Shown one piece after another: positions 16,173 through 26,102 of a stretch of 64,000 bases of DNA. A program made the translations under genes and the position numbers. The DNA comes from Campylobacter hominis ATCC BAA-381 (GTDB lineage Bacteria; Campylobacterota; Campylobacteria; Campylobacterales; Campylobacteraceae). Position 1 is the first letter of the stretch; each line of letters starts with the position of its first letter. The notes beneath the pieces were generated by a model, which was given only the letters and a program-made list of their open reading frames with translations, had not been told where the DNA came from and did not search any database. The stretch is taken from positions 1,396,663 through 1,460,662 of the forward strand of contig NC_009714.1 of assembly GCF_000017585.1 (NCBI RefSeq), read 5' to 3'.

Positions 16173-17549
16173 TCATTTTATAATATATTTTTTTAGCAAA
16201 AATTCCATTTCTTCAGACATATCATAATAAAAATTTATCTCTCGTAGAGCCAAAATATCTCCATCATGCTTATTAAATGTTATTGAAATTTTACTAATTT
16301 TACTATTATTATTATCTATATATATAAGAAACCTATGCACATTAGCTTTAAAATGCCTAGTTCTATGCTCCTGCCTATCAGATAAAAAAATTTTTGCATT
16401 TTCTGTTGTGTTGTTATCATAATAAATGCTTAAGTTAAAATCATTCTCCTCTATATTGTCTCCTGTTGTTACTAAAACGAGTTCGCTTATATCATTAATT
16501 TTTCTACTAAACTCAACTATTAAAGTTGTTGGAAATTTATTTGTACTCCAATATTTACCATATGTCCAATTACTATCTTTTAAATTATTAGGTCCAAAGT
16601 TTACTTCATCTATAGAATAGTCAGCATATATGTTTTGAAACCTATTATTTAACCCATAGAGTTTATTAATGTCCTGAAAATCTTGTTTTAAAAATTTATG
16701 TGCATAGTTTTTAAAAAACATATCATTAGTAACATAATATATCCAAAGCAATTGATCTATATGTAAATCGTGATATTTATTTCCGACCATAGATGCTATT
16801 CCATGAATATAAGGATTTTCTGACCAACTATAATATGAATTAAATCCTGCATCAAAAGAAGCTAGATGCTCTTTTAAAGAATCAATACCTTGTAGAAATA
16901 GTTTTTTTGCTTTATCTGAGTTTGTATATGTATAATAATCATATAGTCCAGCTAATGAAAAAATAAAACCATTTAAAACATGTTTTTTTGGTGAAGTAGG
17001 GTATTCATCGTACCATATTCCAGTTCCCCAATCACTTTTAAAACCACCATTTTCAGAATATATGTCAAAAGAATTTAAAACCTTTTCTGCCATATGCAAG
17101 TAATCAATTTTATCTGTAAGTATATATGCCTCATAAAAAACTGATAATATAAAACCTTGCGACATTGCACTTAACCAAGGGTTTGGTAAATTATAACCAC
17201 TACCATATAGCTCATTATAACAATATACACCACCCCAATCCCCATTATCTTTAAAGTTGTCCAAAAGCCATTTTGCTAAATTTAAAAAATATTTTTTACT
17301 ATTTAAATCTCCTGTTTCATAGAAATGCGCATAGTAGTACAGAGCTATTTGGGATATGGCAATAGGATAATATATTTTATCACCACCCCATTCTGTAAGC
17401 GGAATTCCTTTATTGTCTAAAGAATAATTCTTAAATTTTTCAATATTACTATTAACTAAAGGATATGGTTTTGGTAAATTGTAAATATCCCCAGACAGCA
17501 AATAACTTGCAAAGCAAATATGCACTAGTAATAATTTTATTTTAAACAT
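16173..17549 (-). CDS. Exported D-glucuronyl C5-epimerase-like protein
   Basis: 458 residues with an N-terminal signal peptide (MFKIKLLLVHICFASYLLSG). The middle has the (alpha/alpha)-toroid features of the glucuronyl C5-epimerase family (GLCE C-terminal domain): 'SAMSQGFILSVFYEAYILT', 'YDEYPTSPKKHVLNGFIFSL' followed by AGLYDYY, and 'NKYHDLHIDQLLWIYYVTND'. The C-terminal 150 residues look like a beta-sandwich. GLCE enzymes invert C5 of uronic acids inside a finished polymer. A periplasmic location fits action on the Wzy-polymerised chain. The ManNAcA made through WecB/WecC would be the obvious uronic acid, but the substrate is inference. Overlaps the end of wzy by 13 nt. Confidence 0.75.
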   Translation of the reverse strand: MFKIKLLLVHICFASYLLSGDIYNLPKPYPLVNSNIEKFKNYSLDNKGIPLTEWGGDKIYYPIAISQIALYYYAHFYETGDLNSKKYFLNLAKWLLDNFKDNGDWGGVYCYNELYGSGYNLPNPWLSAMSQGFILSVFYEAYILTDKIDYLHMAEKVLNSFDIYSENGGFKSDWGTGIWYDEYPTSPKKHVLNGFIFSLAGLYDYYTYTNSDKAKKLFLQGIDSLKEHLASFDAGFNSYYSWSENPYIHGIASMVGNKYHDLHIDQLLWIYYVTNDMFFKNYAHKFLKQDFQDINKLYGLNNRFQNIYADYSIDEVNFGPNNLKDSNWTYGKYWSTNKFPTTLIVEFSRKINDISELVLVTTGDNIEENDFNLSIYYDNNTTENAKIFLSDRQEHRTRHFKANVHRFLIYIDNNNSKISKISITFNKHDGDILALREINFYYDMSEEMEFLLKKYIIK

Positions 17550-18739
17550 GTTTTACCCTTTCTTATATTTGAAAATGAAAATAAAAGTCCTAAATATAAT
17601 CCTGACACACCTGAATTAAATACATGCCCTGCTGTCAAGCTTATTAAAATTATTAAAAAGTATGAAACAAACAAATAATATCTTAATGGATTATATTTAT
17701 TTGTTTTCAAAAAAACTAACATCAAGAAAATAAATACTATAATAACACCAAAAAAGCCATAGTACATTAAAAAATCTACAACATCTATTTCCACTATTTC
17801 TTTAATATTAGAAGAATTAGCGCCAAAACCTGAACCAAAAATTTTTTCTATAAAACTATAATTATTAATATAAATCATAGCAGAATCATATGCCCAAATG
17901 TTTCTATGACTAAAAAACAGTGTCACAAGATCAATTCTATTATAAAAGTATAATAATCTAGAAAGCAAATTTTGTTCAAATAATACATAATATAACACAC
18001 AAGGAAGTAATATTGAAATAACAGTACACATTAGTAATGTATATGAGAATATTTTTTTATCTATTTTATTGTTTTTGATACTATCAAAAAATCTTATTGA
18101 TACAAAAAAATATCCAATAATAATTGTAGCTAAAATAGAAACTTTTGAAGTTAACATTGCAGACATAAAAAACATACAAAATAATATAATAAAAAACATT
18201 TTAAAATTATTATTTGTTATATGATGCATCAAAAGAATAGTTCCTAGTATGACTACAAGCACTCCAATCTCATTTCCTGCAAAAATAAATCCACTGGTTC
18301 CTATGCTAGTTCCATACATGCTAAAACCAAAACCAAAGAAACCAAGCATAAAATTTATTAATAGAATAAAAAAAGATATCTTTATTATTTTTAGTATAGA
18401 TTTTTTTTTGCCATTTTTTATTAAAATCTTTCCGAGCTCATATGAAACAACTATAATAATAAATTTAATTAGCCAATCCATGTATTCTAATTTTATATTT
18501 ATTGCAGTGAAATAAATCATGTAAAATATTATAGCAAATACTGTGTTAAGTATTATAAGAATTTTTAATTTTATAAATAAATAAGAATATATTAATATTA
18601 ATAAAATACATCTATATAATCGTGATATCGAATAACCAACATCATTAAATATTAAATACCCATTAATGCAATCAATTAAAATAGATATACACATAAAACA
18701 TATCAATAAATTAATAAAATTACAATTTTTTCTTAACAA
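17537..18739 (-). CDS. wzy: Wzy-like polysaccharide polymerase
   Basis: 400 residues, almost entirely hydrophobic, with about ten to twelve membrane helices and one longer loop ('FYNRIDLVTLFFSHRNIWAY', 'IFGSGFGANSSNIKEIVEID'). The 'R-x-I-W' and 'G-x-G-x-G' loop pattern is common in O-antigen polymerase/ligase proteins. These proteins have little sequence conservation, so the call rests on topology and position between wecC and the other polymer genes. Starts with TTG after AAAAGGAAAA. It would join flipped repeat units at the outer face of the inner membrane. Confidence 0.72.
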   Translation of the reverse strand: MLRKNCNFINLLICFMCISILIDCINGYLIFNDVGYSISRLYRCILLILIYSYLFIKLKILIILNTVFAIIFYMIYFTAINIKLEYMDWLIKFIIIVVSYELGKILIKNGKKKSILKIIKISFFILLINFMLGFFGFGFSMYGTSIGTSGFIFAGNEIGVLVVILGTILLMHHITNNNFKMFFIILFCMFFMSAMLTSKVSILATIIIGYFFVSIRFFDSIKNNKIDKKIFSYTLLMCTVISILLPCVLYYVLFEQNLLSRLLYFYNRIDLVTLFFSHRNIWAYDSAMIYINNYSFIEKIFGSGFGANSSNIKEIVEIDVVDFLMYYGFFGVIIVFIFLMLVFLKTNKYNPLRYYLFVSYFLIILISLTAGHVFNSGVSGLYLGLLFSFSNIRKGKTCLK

Positions 18740-18875
18740 ATATTTTCCTTTTTTATATATTTTTGTATTTTATTAAAATGTTTTTAATTAACAATATTGG
18801 CACAATCAAATACATTTTAAATTTATACCTTAATTATTTTTTAAAAAAATACAATATAAATAAAAAAATAAAAAA

Positions 18876-20090
18876 TTAAACTCTAACGTTATTGAAAGCA
18901 TTACATATTCCACAAAAATCCAACACTATTTTATTTTTAAGATTTAAATTTAAAAATTCCTTATGTCCTACTAGAAATACAATTATGTCTGCATCCACCA
19001 AAGCATCCTTAAAATTTATAATTTTAAATTCTGGATGATTTCTAATATTTGGCTCAACAGCCAATATTTCAAATCCTTCTTTTTTTAGATTTTTTGCAAT
19101 ATATAACGCAGGTGATTCTCTTAGATCATCAACATCTGGCTTGAAAGCAAGACCCATACATGCTATCTTTGGTTTCTTTTTATTTTTTAATTCAAACTCT
19201 AAAGCACAATTTTTTATTTTTTCCATAGACCATTGTGCCTTATAATTATTTATCTCTCTAGCTTTCTTTATCAACTTAGCATTGCCATTTGCCTCAGATA
19301 CTATAAACCATGGGTCTACAGCAATACAGTGACCTCCCACACCACATCCTGGTTTTAATATATTTACTCTAGGATGTCTATTTGCCAGCTCAATAAGCTC
19401 CCAAGCACTTATACCAAACTGATCACATAATATACTAAGTTCATTAGCAAAAGCTATATTAACATCTCTAAAGCTATTTTCTGTTAGCTTTGTCATTTCA
19501 GCTGTTTTTGCACATGTTTCAAGAACTTCTCCTTTTACAAATTCCCTATAGAACTCGGCTACTTTTTTTGTAGCCATTTGAGAAACCCCCCCTACTATTC
19601 TATCATTAGATATAAGTTCACGCATAATTTTTCCAGGTAAAACTCTCTCTGGGCAATGTGCTATATAAATTTTCGATGTATCAATACCATAATCTTTTAT
19701 TATGGATTCAATTTTGTGCGTTGTGCCAACTGGAGAGGTAGACTCTAAAACTATAATATTACCTTCTTTTATATATGGAAGTATCGAATTTGTTGCTGAA
19801 ATAACATAATCTATATTTGGCTTAAAATTATCTTTAAAAGGAGTTGGTACAGCTATTATAAAGACATCTGCATATTCAGGCTTTAAGCTAGCCTTTAAAT
19901 TTTTGTTTTTAACAGCTTTTTTTACATAATCGGCCAATTCTGGCTCCACAATATGTATCTCACCCTTATTAATAGTATTAATAACTTTTTCAACAACATC
20001 AACGCCATGAACATTGTATCCTTTGCAAGCCAAAAGAGAAGCTGTTGGCAAACCTATATAACCTAAACCAATAACACAAATTTTTTTCAT
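18876..20090 (-). CDS. wecC: UDP-N-acetyl-D-mannosamine dehydrogenase
   Basis: 404 residues. NAD-binding start MKKICVIGLGYIGLPTASLL, 'TSPVGTTHKIESIIKD', 'HCPERVLPGKIMREL' and the catalytic Cys in 'GCGVGGHCIAVDPWF' identify the UDP-glucose/GDP-mannose dehydrogenase family; the IGLPTA and CPERVLPG forms are those of WecC. It oxidises UDP-ManNAc twice to UDP-ManNAcA with 2 NAD. Four nucleotides separate it from wecB, which makes its substrate. AAAGGTAAAAA precedes the ATG. Confidence 0.92.
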   Translation of the reverse strand: MKKICVIGLGYIGLPTASLLACKGYNVHGVDVVEKVINTINKGEIHIVEPELADYVKKAVKNKNLKASLKPEYADVFIIAVPTPFKDNFKPNIDYVISATNSILPYIKEGNIIVLESTSPVGTTHKIESIIKDYGIDTSKIYIAHCPERVLPGKIMRELISNDRIVGGVSQMATKKVAEFYREFVKGEVLETCAKTAEMTKLTENSFRDVNIAFANELSILCDQFGISAWELIELANRHPRVNILKPGCGVGGHCIAVDPWFIVSEANGNAKLIKKAREINNYKAQWSMEKIKNCALEFELKNKKKPKIACMGLAFKPDVDDLRESPALYIAKNLKKEGFEILAVEPNIRNHPEFKIINFKDALVDADIIVFLVGHKEFLNLNLKNKIVLDFCGICNAFNNVRV

Positions 20091-20093
20091 TTT

Positions 20094-21230
20094 TTACCTT
20101 TCAATAAATTTCACTATTTTCTCACAAGCCTTACCATCGCCATAAGGGTTAGAGGCTTTACTCATTTTCCCATACTCATTTTTATCATCAATCAACAATT
20201 GCGTAGTTTTTACAATTTCTTTTATGCATGTTCCCACTAGCCTTACAGTTCCTGCTTCTACTGCTTCTGGTCTTTCAGTTGTACTTCGCAAAACCAAAAC
20301 AGGCTTTCCTAAACTTGGCGCCTCCTCTTGCACTCCACCGCTGTCAGTTAGCACCAAATAAGACAGGCTCATCAAATATGAAAATTCCAAATAGTCCAAA
20401 GGTTTTATGAGATAGATATTTGAAATTTTGCTAAGTATTTTAAAGACCGGTTCTTGAATATTGGGGTTTAGATGCACAGGATAGATAAATTTAATATTTT
20501 GATTGTTTTGTGCCAAAGTTTTGATGGCGTGGCATATGTTTTCTATACCGCTTCCAAAATTCTCTCTTCTATGTGCAGTTACTAAGACAAATTTATCTTT
20601 TTTAATATCGATTTTATCATCTAAGAAATGCTTTATTTTCTCATAAATCTCTTTTTCTAAGTTTAAATCACTTTTTATTTTGTTAAGCACCCAAAAAAGC
20701 GCATCTATGACTGTATTGCCTGTTACTAAAATGCTATTTTTATCAACATTTTCTTTTAACAAATTTTGCATCGCTTTGTTTGTAGGGGCAAAATGAAATT
20801 TGGTAAGTTTGCTTGTTAGAACTCTATTTGCTTCTTCTGGAAAAGGATTGTAGATATCGTATGTCCTAAGCCCTGCTTCAACATGGCAAATCTTAATCTG
20901 CTTATAAAATGCAGCCAAACTAGAGGCAAATGTCGTTGTAGTATCTCCATGAACAAAGACAAAGTCTGGTTTAAAATCATCAAAAACTTTTTTTATTTGA
21001 AGCAAAATATTGGAGGTTATATCATATAAGTCTTGATTTTGCTTCATTATATTTAAATCATAATCCGGCTTTAAATCAAAAATTTCCAAAACTTGATCCA
21101 ACATCTCTCTATGCTGGGCTGTGACACAAATTTTTGTATCAAATTTATTATGTTTTTTAAACTCTTTTACCAATGGTGCCATTTTTATGGCTTCTGGACG
21201 GGTACCAAAAATAATTAAAATTTTAGTCAT
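20094..21230 (-). CDS. wecB: UDP-N-acetylglucosamine 2-epimerase (non-hydrolysing)
   Basis: 378 residues. 'KILIIFGTRPEAIKMAPLVK' is the family signature start; 'CVTAQHREMLDQ', 'VHGDTTTTFASSLAAF', 'HVEAGLRTYD...PFPEEANR' and 'TDSGGVQEEAPSLGKPVLVL' provide the UDP-binding and catalytic residues (His, Asp, Glu, Glu). It converts UDP-GlcNAc to UDP-ManNAc, feeding WecC. Overlaps the upstream GT2 gene by 8 nt and precedes wecC by 4 nt: one operon. Confidence 0.95.
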   Translation of the reverse strand: MTKILIIFGTRPEAIKMAPLVKEFKKHNKFDTKICVTAQHREMLDQVLEIFDLKPDYDLNIMKQNQDLYDITSNILLQIKKVFDDFKPDFVFVHGDTTTTFASSLAAFYKQIKICHVEAGLRTYDIYNPFPEEANRVLTSKLTKFHFAPTNKAMQNLLKENVDKNSILVTGNTVIDALFWVLNKIKSDLNLEKEIYEKIKHFLDDKIDIKKDKFVLVTAHRRENFGSGIENICHAIKTLAQNNQNIKFIYPVHLNPNIQEPVFKILSKISNIYLIKPLDYLEFSYLMSLSYLVLTDSGGVQEEAPSLGKPVLVLRSTTERPEAVEAGTVRLVGTCIKEIVKTTQLLIDDKNEYGKMSKASNPYGDGKACEKIVKFIER

Positions 21231-22206
21231 ACATTCTCCCTTTTGTCGTTTTATAAAACTTTTTAATTATTACATATAACCACTCTAAGTGCAAAAATGG
21301 TAGAGAAAATACTATTTTTTTTATAAAACTTAGTGAATTATTTTTCCAAATATACTTTATATTGTTTGCACTAGGACAGATAGCATCAAAAAGCTTTTTT
21401 GAATTGCCGTTAGATATAGAAACTATACTGTAGCAAAGACCAATATTTAAATACCTTATTGATTCGGACAAACTATTATCTTGTAAAAAATTCTTAGTTA
21501 CAATATAAAAATCTCTAAGATCATTTATATTTTTATTATTTTCATAATTTTGCGTTATTGAGCTGTCATTTGCCTTATTGTAATGATAAAAAGCACGATT
21601 TAGATATGAATATTTTTTTATAATACTGTAAAACTGTAAATTTACAAACATATCCTCTCTATTGGAAAAAACTGGAAAAATTACTTTAGAATAAATTTCT
21701 TTTCTAACAAGCTTGCAACACATTGATGATAAAATTTCCAGTGTCAATGTTTTGATTATTATATCATCACTACTTAGATTGCTTATGGGAAAAGTTTTTT
21801 TATAAATTTCTTTTTTACTATAATTTATATAATAATCGCAAATAACCATATCAGCATCTGTTTTAATAGCTTCTCCTATTAAAGAACTAACCATATCTAA
21901 TTCAACCCAATCATCGCTATCAACGTGCATTATATATTCACCATTTGAATTTTTTAAGCCAGTTTTTCTAGCTTGTGGCAAGCCCTCATTTTTCTCTTTA
22001 TTTATTATTTGTATACCGCTTTTTCTATTTGGATATTTTTCTATAATTTCTTTTAAAACGCTTATTGAACCATCCGGTGTGCAGTCATTTACAAAAATAT
22101 ACTCTATGTTATCATAGTCTTGTTCAAAAAGCGTTGTAGCACACTTTTCTATAAAATTTTCTACATTATAAACTGGAACGATTATAGAAACTAGTGGGTT
22201 ACTCAT
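21223..22206 (-). CDS. Family 2 glycosyltransferase
   Basis: 327 residues. GT-A fold N terminus: 'PLVSIIVPVYNVENFIEKCA', 'IEYIFVNDCTPDGS' and the metal-binding D-x-D in 'MHVDSDDWVELDM'. The C-terminal third is a less conserved helical region that may lie on the membrane. It adds a sugar to the lipid-linked unit; the specificity is unknown. The gene overlaps wzx by 4 nt and wecB by 8 nt. Confidence 0.88.
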   Translation of the reverse strand: MSNPLVSIIVPVYNVENFIEKCATTLFEQDYDNIEYIFVNDCTPDGSISVLKEIIEKYPNRKSGIQIINKEKNEGLPQARKTGLKNSNGEYIMHVDSDDWVELDMVSSLIGEAIKTDADMVICDYYINYSKKEIYKKTFPISNLSSDDIIIKTLTLEILSSMCCKLVRKEIYSKVIFPVFSNREDMFVNLQFYSIIKKYSYLNRAFYHYNKANDSSITQNYENNKNINDLRDFYIVTKNFLQDNSLSESIRYLNIGLCYSIVSISNGNSKKLFDAICPSANNIKYIWKNNSLSFIKKIVFSLPFLHLEWLYVIIKKFYKTTKGRMYD

Positions 22207-23618
22207 CTAGAAAGCCTTTGTTTTAATTTTAAAATTATTATATTGATTTCATTTTTGTAAAAAAACAGAAACAGCAAACAAACAACAATAAAAGATATTA
22301 TGTTTGCATAACCATTGCATTTTATCATAATTAAGCTTTGAATTAGCAAAATAAACAGATAAAGCATGATATTTAGCATTTTTATGTTCAGTTTAAAAGT
22401 TTTGTTTATCACAAGTACCATTATAAAACACACCAATGAGTAACATATAATATATGAAAAAGCCACTGCAAAAACTTTAAACTTGTAGATAAACAGATAT
22501 AGTAAAATTATGTTTAAAGTAGCACCGCAAGCTGTTGCGATAAAAAGATATTTGTTTTTATTTATGGTGTTTATGATACTCATCAAAAACTCACTAAAAC
22601 CAAAAACTATAGCTCCTAAAAGAGTAAGCGGGATATAAATCAAAGCTTCATTAAAAGCACTGTTTATAAAAAATGGAAAAATTATCTTAATTACCGGTAA
22701 TAAAACAGCTACCGATAAAAGCATAAATTTAAGATATTCATTGCAAGCTCTTGAGTAAAAAATAGAGTTATTCTGTTTTTTAAGATCTTTTGAAAAGCTC
22801 ACTTCTTGCCAGCCTAGTTTAAAACACATAGCAACAAGAGAAATAATCATCGCAAATTTTAAAGCAATAGTATAGTATCCATTATCGGCATAACTTAACT
22901 TATTTGCTATAACAGATCTACCATAAACAGCCGCAAACCAATATGAAAGCGAGTTTAAACAAAGTGGAAGTGAGTAATACAAAAGCCTTTTAAAAAATGT
23001 AAAGTCAAAAAGAGCGAATTTAATCTTTTTTATAACTTTTACTCTACATTCCATCATAAAAATAGCTACCAAATTTCCAAACAATGCACCTAAAAACAGA
23101 GCTTCATATCCAAAATCAAATTTATACAGCAATACAAATGAAGTTATAGAATATAAAATACTATTAACAACGCCGCTTATAACAAATACTGAATTTTTAC
23201 CATAAGCTCTACAAATATAGCCGTAAACACCTTGCAAATTTGAAAATAGGCCAAGGCATAAGAGTATGGATTTAAATTTAATATCATAAATTTGCATAAA
23301 AAGATAAAAAAATAAAAAATAAACTAAAGTAGATATAAAAAAGATAAAAAAGCCTGAAAAAAGAACTTTTTCTTTATAATTTTCAATTTCTTTCAAATTT
23401 GGATCAAGCAAAAATTTCATAATGCCAATATAAATATCCAAAAAGAAAAATGAGATAAAAAACTGCATATAGGCTAAGCTTAAGTCATACTCTCCAAACT
23501 CAGCCGGATTTAAGTATCTTGTATAAATTGGAAGCATAAAAAATGCTATAAGCTTACTTAAAATACTTCCTAGAAAATATATTCCACTTGATTTTACAAA
23601 TCTTTTTAAATCACTCAA
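22203..23618 (-). CDS. wzx: Wzx-type polysaccharide flippase
   Basis: 471 residues with 12 to 14 predicted membrane helices and the MATE/MVF-like polysaccharide-synthesis pattern: 'FVKSSGIYFLGSILSKLIAF', 'LPIYTRYLNPAEFGEYDLSL' near the N terminus, and 'YYSLPLCLNSLSYWFAAVYG' in the middle. It moves the undecaprenyl-linked repeat unit across the inner membrane. First gene of the locus; it starts at TTG with only a weak ribosome site. The promoter should be within 23619-23886. Confidence 0.88.
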   Translation of the reverse strand: MSDLKRFVKSSGIYFLGSILSKLIAFFMLPIYTRYLNPAEFGEYDLSLAYMQFFISFFFLDIYIGIMKFLLDPNLKEIENYKEKVLFSGFFIFFISTLVYFLFFYLFMQIYDIKFKSILLCLGLFSNLQGVYGYICRAYGKNSVFVISGVVNSILYSITSFVLLYKFDFGYEALFLGALFGNLVAIFMMECRVKVIKKIKFALFDFTFFKRLLYYSLPLCLNSLSYWFAAVYGRSVIANKLSYADNGYYTIALKFAMIISLVAMCFKLGWQEVSFSKDLKKQNNSIFYSRACNEYLKFMLLSVAVLLPVIKIIFPFFINSAFNEALIYIPLTLLGAIVFGFSEFLMSIINTINKNKYLFIATACGATLNIILLYLFIYKFKVFAVAFSYIICYSLVCFIMVLVINKTFKLNIKMLNIMLYLFILLIQSLIMIKCNGYANIISFIVVCLLFLFFYKNEINIIILKLKQRLSR

Positions 23619-23886
23619 AATTTTGTACTCTTATAAATTTTTATTTTACATTTTTTATATCATAAAAACAAAACATCAAAAAACTCAAAAAAATTTCTAG
23701 ATTGAATTGAAAATTTATTATTTTATATTAAATAAACTTCACGTATGCTTAATTATATGTATTGTAAAATACATTTTAAATTTTTACTTAAAGCAAAAAA
23801 GTTACATAAAAATTAATAAAATTGTTAAATTAAATGCTTTAAAGTTAAAAATTTTTATTAATTTTTTAAAAATAAAGTAAAATTTT

Positions 23887-25431
23887 CTATACTAAAAGTC
23901 CGTAAACACTAAGCATATTTATTTTGTCATTTATATACTTTTCAGCCATTTGCTCTATTTTTTTCTCATTTTTTACAATTTTTTCTTCAATCACAAAGTG
24001 AAATTTTCCGTTTTTCTCAAAATTGATAAGTTCTTTTACCAAATCGTTTTTAGAATTTTTACCGTTAAACTTCGGTAAAATTTCATAATCAATTTCTTTA
24101 TTCAGCCCTATATTATCATATTTCGGAATAAAAAAGCCAATTGTGTTTTCATCTTCTTTTAAAAATTCCAAAAGTTTTATATGAGAATCCTTAATCTTAG
24201 GTTTTTCCAAATTTGGCGCTAGAAATTTCATCTTGCAAAGATTTGCCTCGATTAAATTAGCAAAAATGCTATAGCCGATATTTTTATACATCGCGGAAAT
24301 TTCTTCTTTATCATGAACTTTTTTAAAATCACTCATAAAATCGCCGATTTTTAAATTTGATGGGTAAATTTCGTTTAAACTCTCTAAAAGCTCGCCCATT
24401 CCGCGCGGCATAAACATATTGTTTTCAAGATTTTTATAGCTTTGTTTCGCAAAGTCGTAGCTGAATTTACCGCTTAAAAACAGCTCGTCAATCGTTTCAA
24501 ATTTCAAATTCGCTTCACTGCTCATATTTTTTGCAAAATTATCTTTTACAAAAAGTGTGCGTCTGAAAGTTCTATTTGTTATAAAATCGATGAATTGTTG
24601 AATTTTTACGCGGTTTTTGCCGCACTCTTTTTCAAGTGCATCTTTTAAAGAATCATTTATAGGCAAAAATATATCATTTTTAAAATTTGCCTCGCAAAGA
24701 TATTCAAGTCCTTTATTTTTCGCATCGCGCACGACTTCATAAAGATAATTCGGTTGATTGAAACCTTCCATATATTCGTGTATCAAATAATCTCTAGGCT
24801 TATTTATTATATTATCAAAATTGTTATCCACGACATTTTTTACCATACCTGTTGCATTGTTTTTAAGATACTTTAATGTATCTTTGAAATTTAATATACT
24901 CTCATCAGCTGAAATTTCTTTACCTTCATTTCTAAAAAGCGTAATATCGCGAAGTATTTCCTTACCTTTCCAGCCGGGATAGCAATTATATGAAAGATAC
25001 GCAACACCGTTTTCGCTTAAACATTCACTGAAAATTCGTAAAATCGCATCTTTTATATCGTCACTTACCCAACTATAAACGCCGTGAGCTATAATATAAT
25101 CAAACTCGCCGAAACTTTTATCAATATCTTTGATATTTTTAACTTCAAATTTTATATTTTTTAGTTCAAGCTTTTTGATTATTTCTTTGGCTTTCGCGAT
25201 TTGTTTTGAACTAAGATCGACTCCGACTACGCTGGCATTTGGATGATTTAGCGCAAACGGAATTATATTACCGCCCATTGAGCAGGCAAGCTCAAGAACT
25301 CTTGCGTTTTCAATTTTTGGCGTTTTAAGTCCGAAAATAATAGCCGCCAGTGCTGAATTTTCAGGCATTGAACATTTAAAAACTTTAGAATTATAAGGAA
25401 CTTCATCATATGATTTTTCTATATTTTGCAT
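23887..25431 (-). CDS. SAM-dependent methyltransferase with regulatory domain
   Basis: 514 residues. Class I fold at residues about 40-160: 'ARVLELACSMGGNIIPFAL' (SAM motif I, with A-C-S-M-G-G in place of G-x-G-x-G), 'ASVVGVDLSSKQIAKAKEII', and 'FDYIIAHGVYSWVSDDIKD'. The remainder matches the layout of the methyltransferase regulatory domain family (PF10119), including 'HEYMEGFNQPNYLYEVVRDA'. Proteins with this layout are often protein-lysine methyltransferases; the target here is not known. AAAAGGATTAAAA precedes the ATG. Confidence 0.8.
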   Translation of the reverse strand: MQNIEKSYDEVPYNSKVFKCSMPENSALAAIIFGLKTPKIENARVLELACSMGGNIIPFALNHPNASVVGVDLSSKQIAKAKEIIKKLELKNIKFEVKNIKDIDKSFGEFDYIIAHGVYSWVSDDIKDAILRIFSECLSENGVAYLSYNCYPGWKGKEILRDITLFRNEGKEISADESILNFKDTLKYLKNNATGMVKNVVDNNFDNIINKPRDYLIHEYMEGFNQPNYLYEVVRDAKNKGLEYLCEANFKNDIFLPINDSLKDALEKECGKNRVKIQQFIDFITNRTFRRTLFVKDNFAKNMSSEANLKFETIDELFLSGKFSYDFAKQSYKNLENNMFMPRGMGELLESLNEIYPSNLKIGDFMSDFKKVHDKEEISAMYKNIGYSIFANLIEANLCKMKFLAPNLEKPKIKDSHIKLLEFLKEDENTIGFFIPKYDNIGLNKEIDYEILPKFNGKNSKNDLVKELINFEKNGKFHFVIEEKIVKNEKKIEQMAEKYINDKINMLSVYGLLV

Positions 25432-25466
25432 TTTTAATCCTTTTCAGCAAATTAAAATATTTAATT

Positions 25467-26102
25467 TTACATTTTTAAAGCGGTTTGCACACAGTCTTTT
25501 ATAGAAACCTTACCGCAAATCGCAACTTCACAATATTTTTCCAAACTTTGCGCCGTAGTTTTACCTATAGCGACCGCACGCCACGATTCATCCCAACCGA
25601 AATTTTTAACAAAACATTCTACATTAAATGGTGATGTAAAAATCAAAACGGCAGATGAAGGCGGTTTTAATGAAACATCGACCTTAACGAATTTGTTTTC
25701 ATAAGCCTCAATACAATCAAGTCTGACGCCGTCCCGCTCCAAAATAAGATTAAGTTTTGAAACTGTTTTTTTAGCTTTTAAATAAAGTACTCTTTTTTTT
25801 CTAACCAATAAATGAGAAATTTCACAAGCAAAGGCGTTGCCCGTTCCTGCTCGTCCGATATAGATATTTTCAAAACCGAAATTTTTGGCGGCTTTAAATG
25901 TCGGAATACCTATTGTATAAATGTCTGTTTTAAGACTTGGCATTATTTGGTTATATTCAAGCGCTTTAACGGCATTTTTTGAAGTAAAAATTATCGCGTC
26001 GTAATTTTTTTCGATGTTAAAAATTTTAAATTTTATATCGCAAACTTTTAAATTTATTACTTTTTCATGCAAAAAAGGCGTATTTGAAACCAAATAAATC
26101 AT
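25467..26102 (-). CDS. hemD: Uroporphyrinogen-III synthase
   Basis: 211 residues. HemD is a poorly conserved two-domain family; recognisable parts are '[17 protein letters not shown]' (residues about 34-50), 'TYTIG'-like '[18 protein letters not shown]', '[18 protein letters not shown]', '[17 protein letters not shown]' and '[16 protein letters not shown]'. It closes hydroxymethylbilane to uroporphyrinogen III in haem synthesis. The start overlaps the end of argH by 4 nt, so the two are translationally coupled. Confidence 0.85.
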   Translation of the reverse strand: MIYLVSNTPFLHEKVINLKVCDIKFKIFNIEKNYDAIIFTSKNAVKALEYNQIMPSLKTDIYTIGIPTFKAAKNFGFENIYIGRAGTGNAFACEISHLLVRKKRVLYLKAKKTVSKLNLILERDGVRLDCIEAYENKFVKVDVSLKPPSSAVLIFTSPFNVECFVKNFGWDESWRAVAIGKTTAQSLEKYCEVAICGKVSIKDCVQTALKM

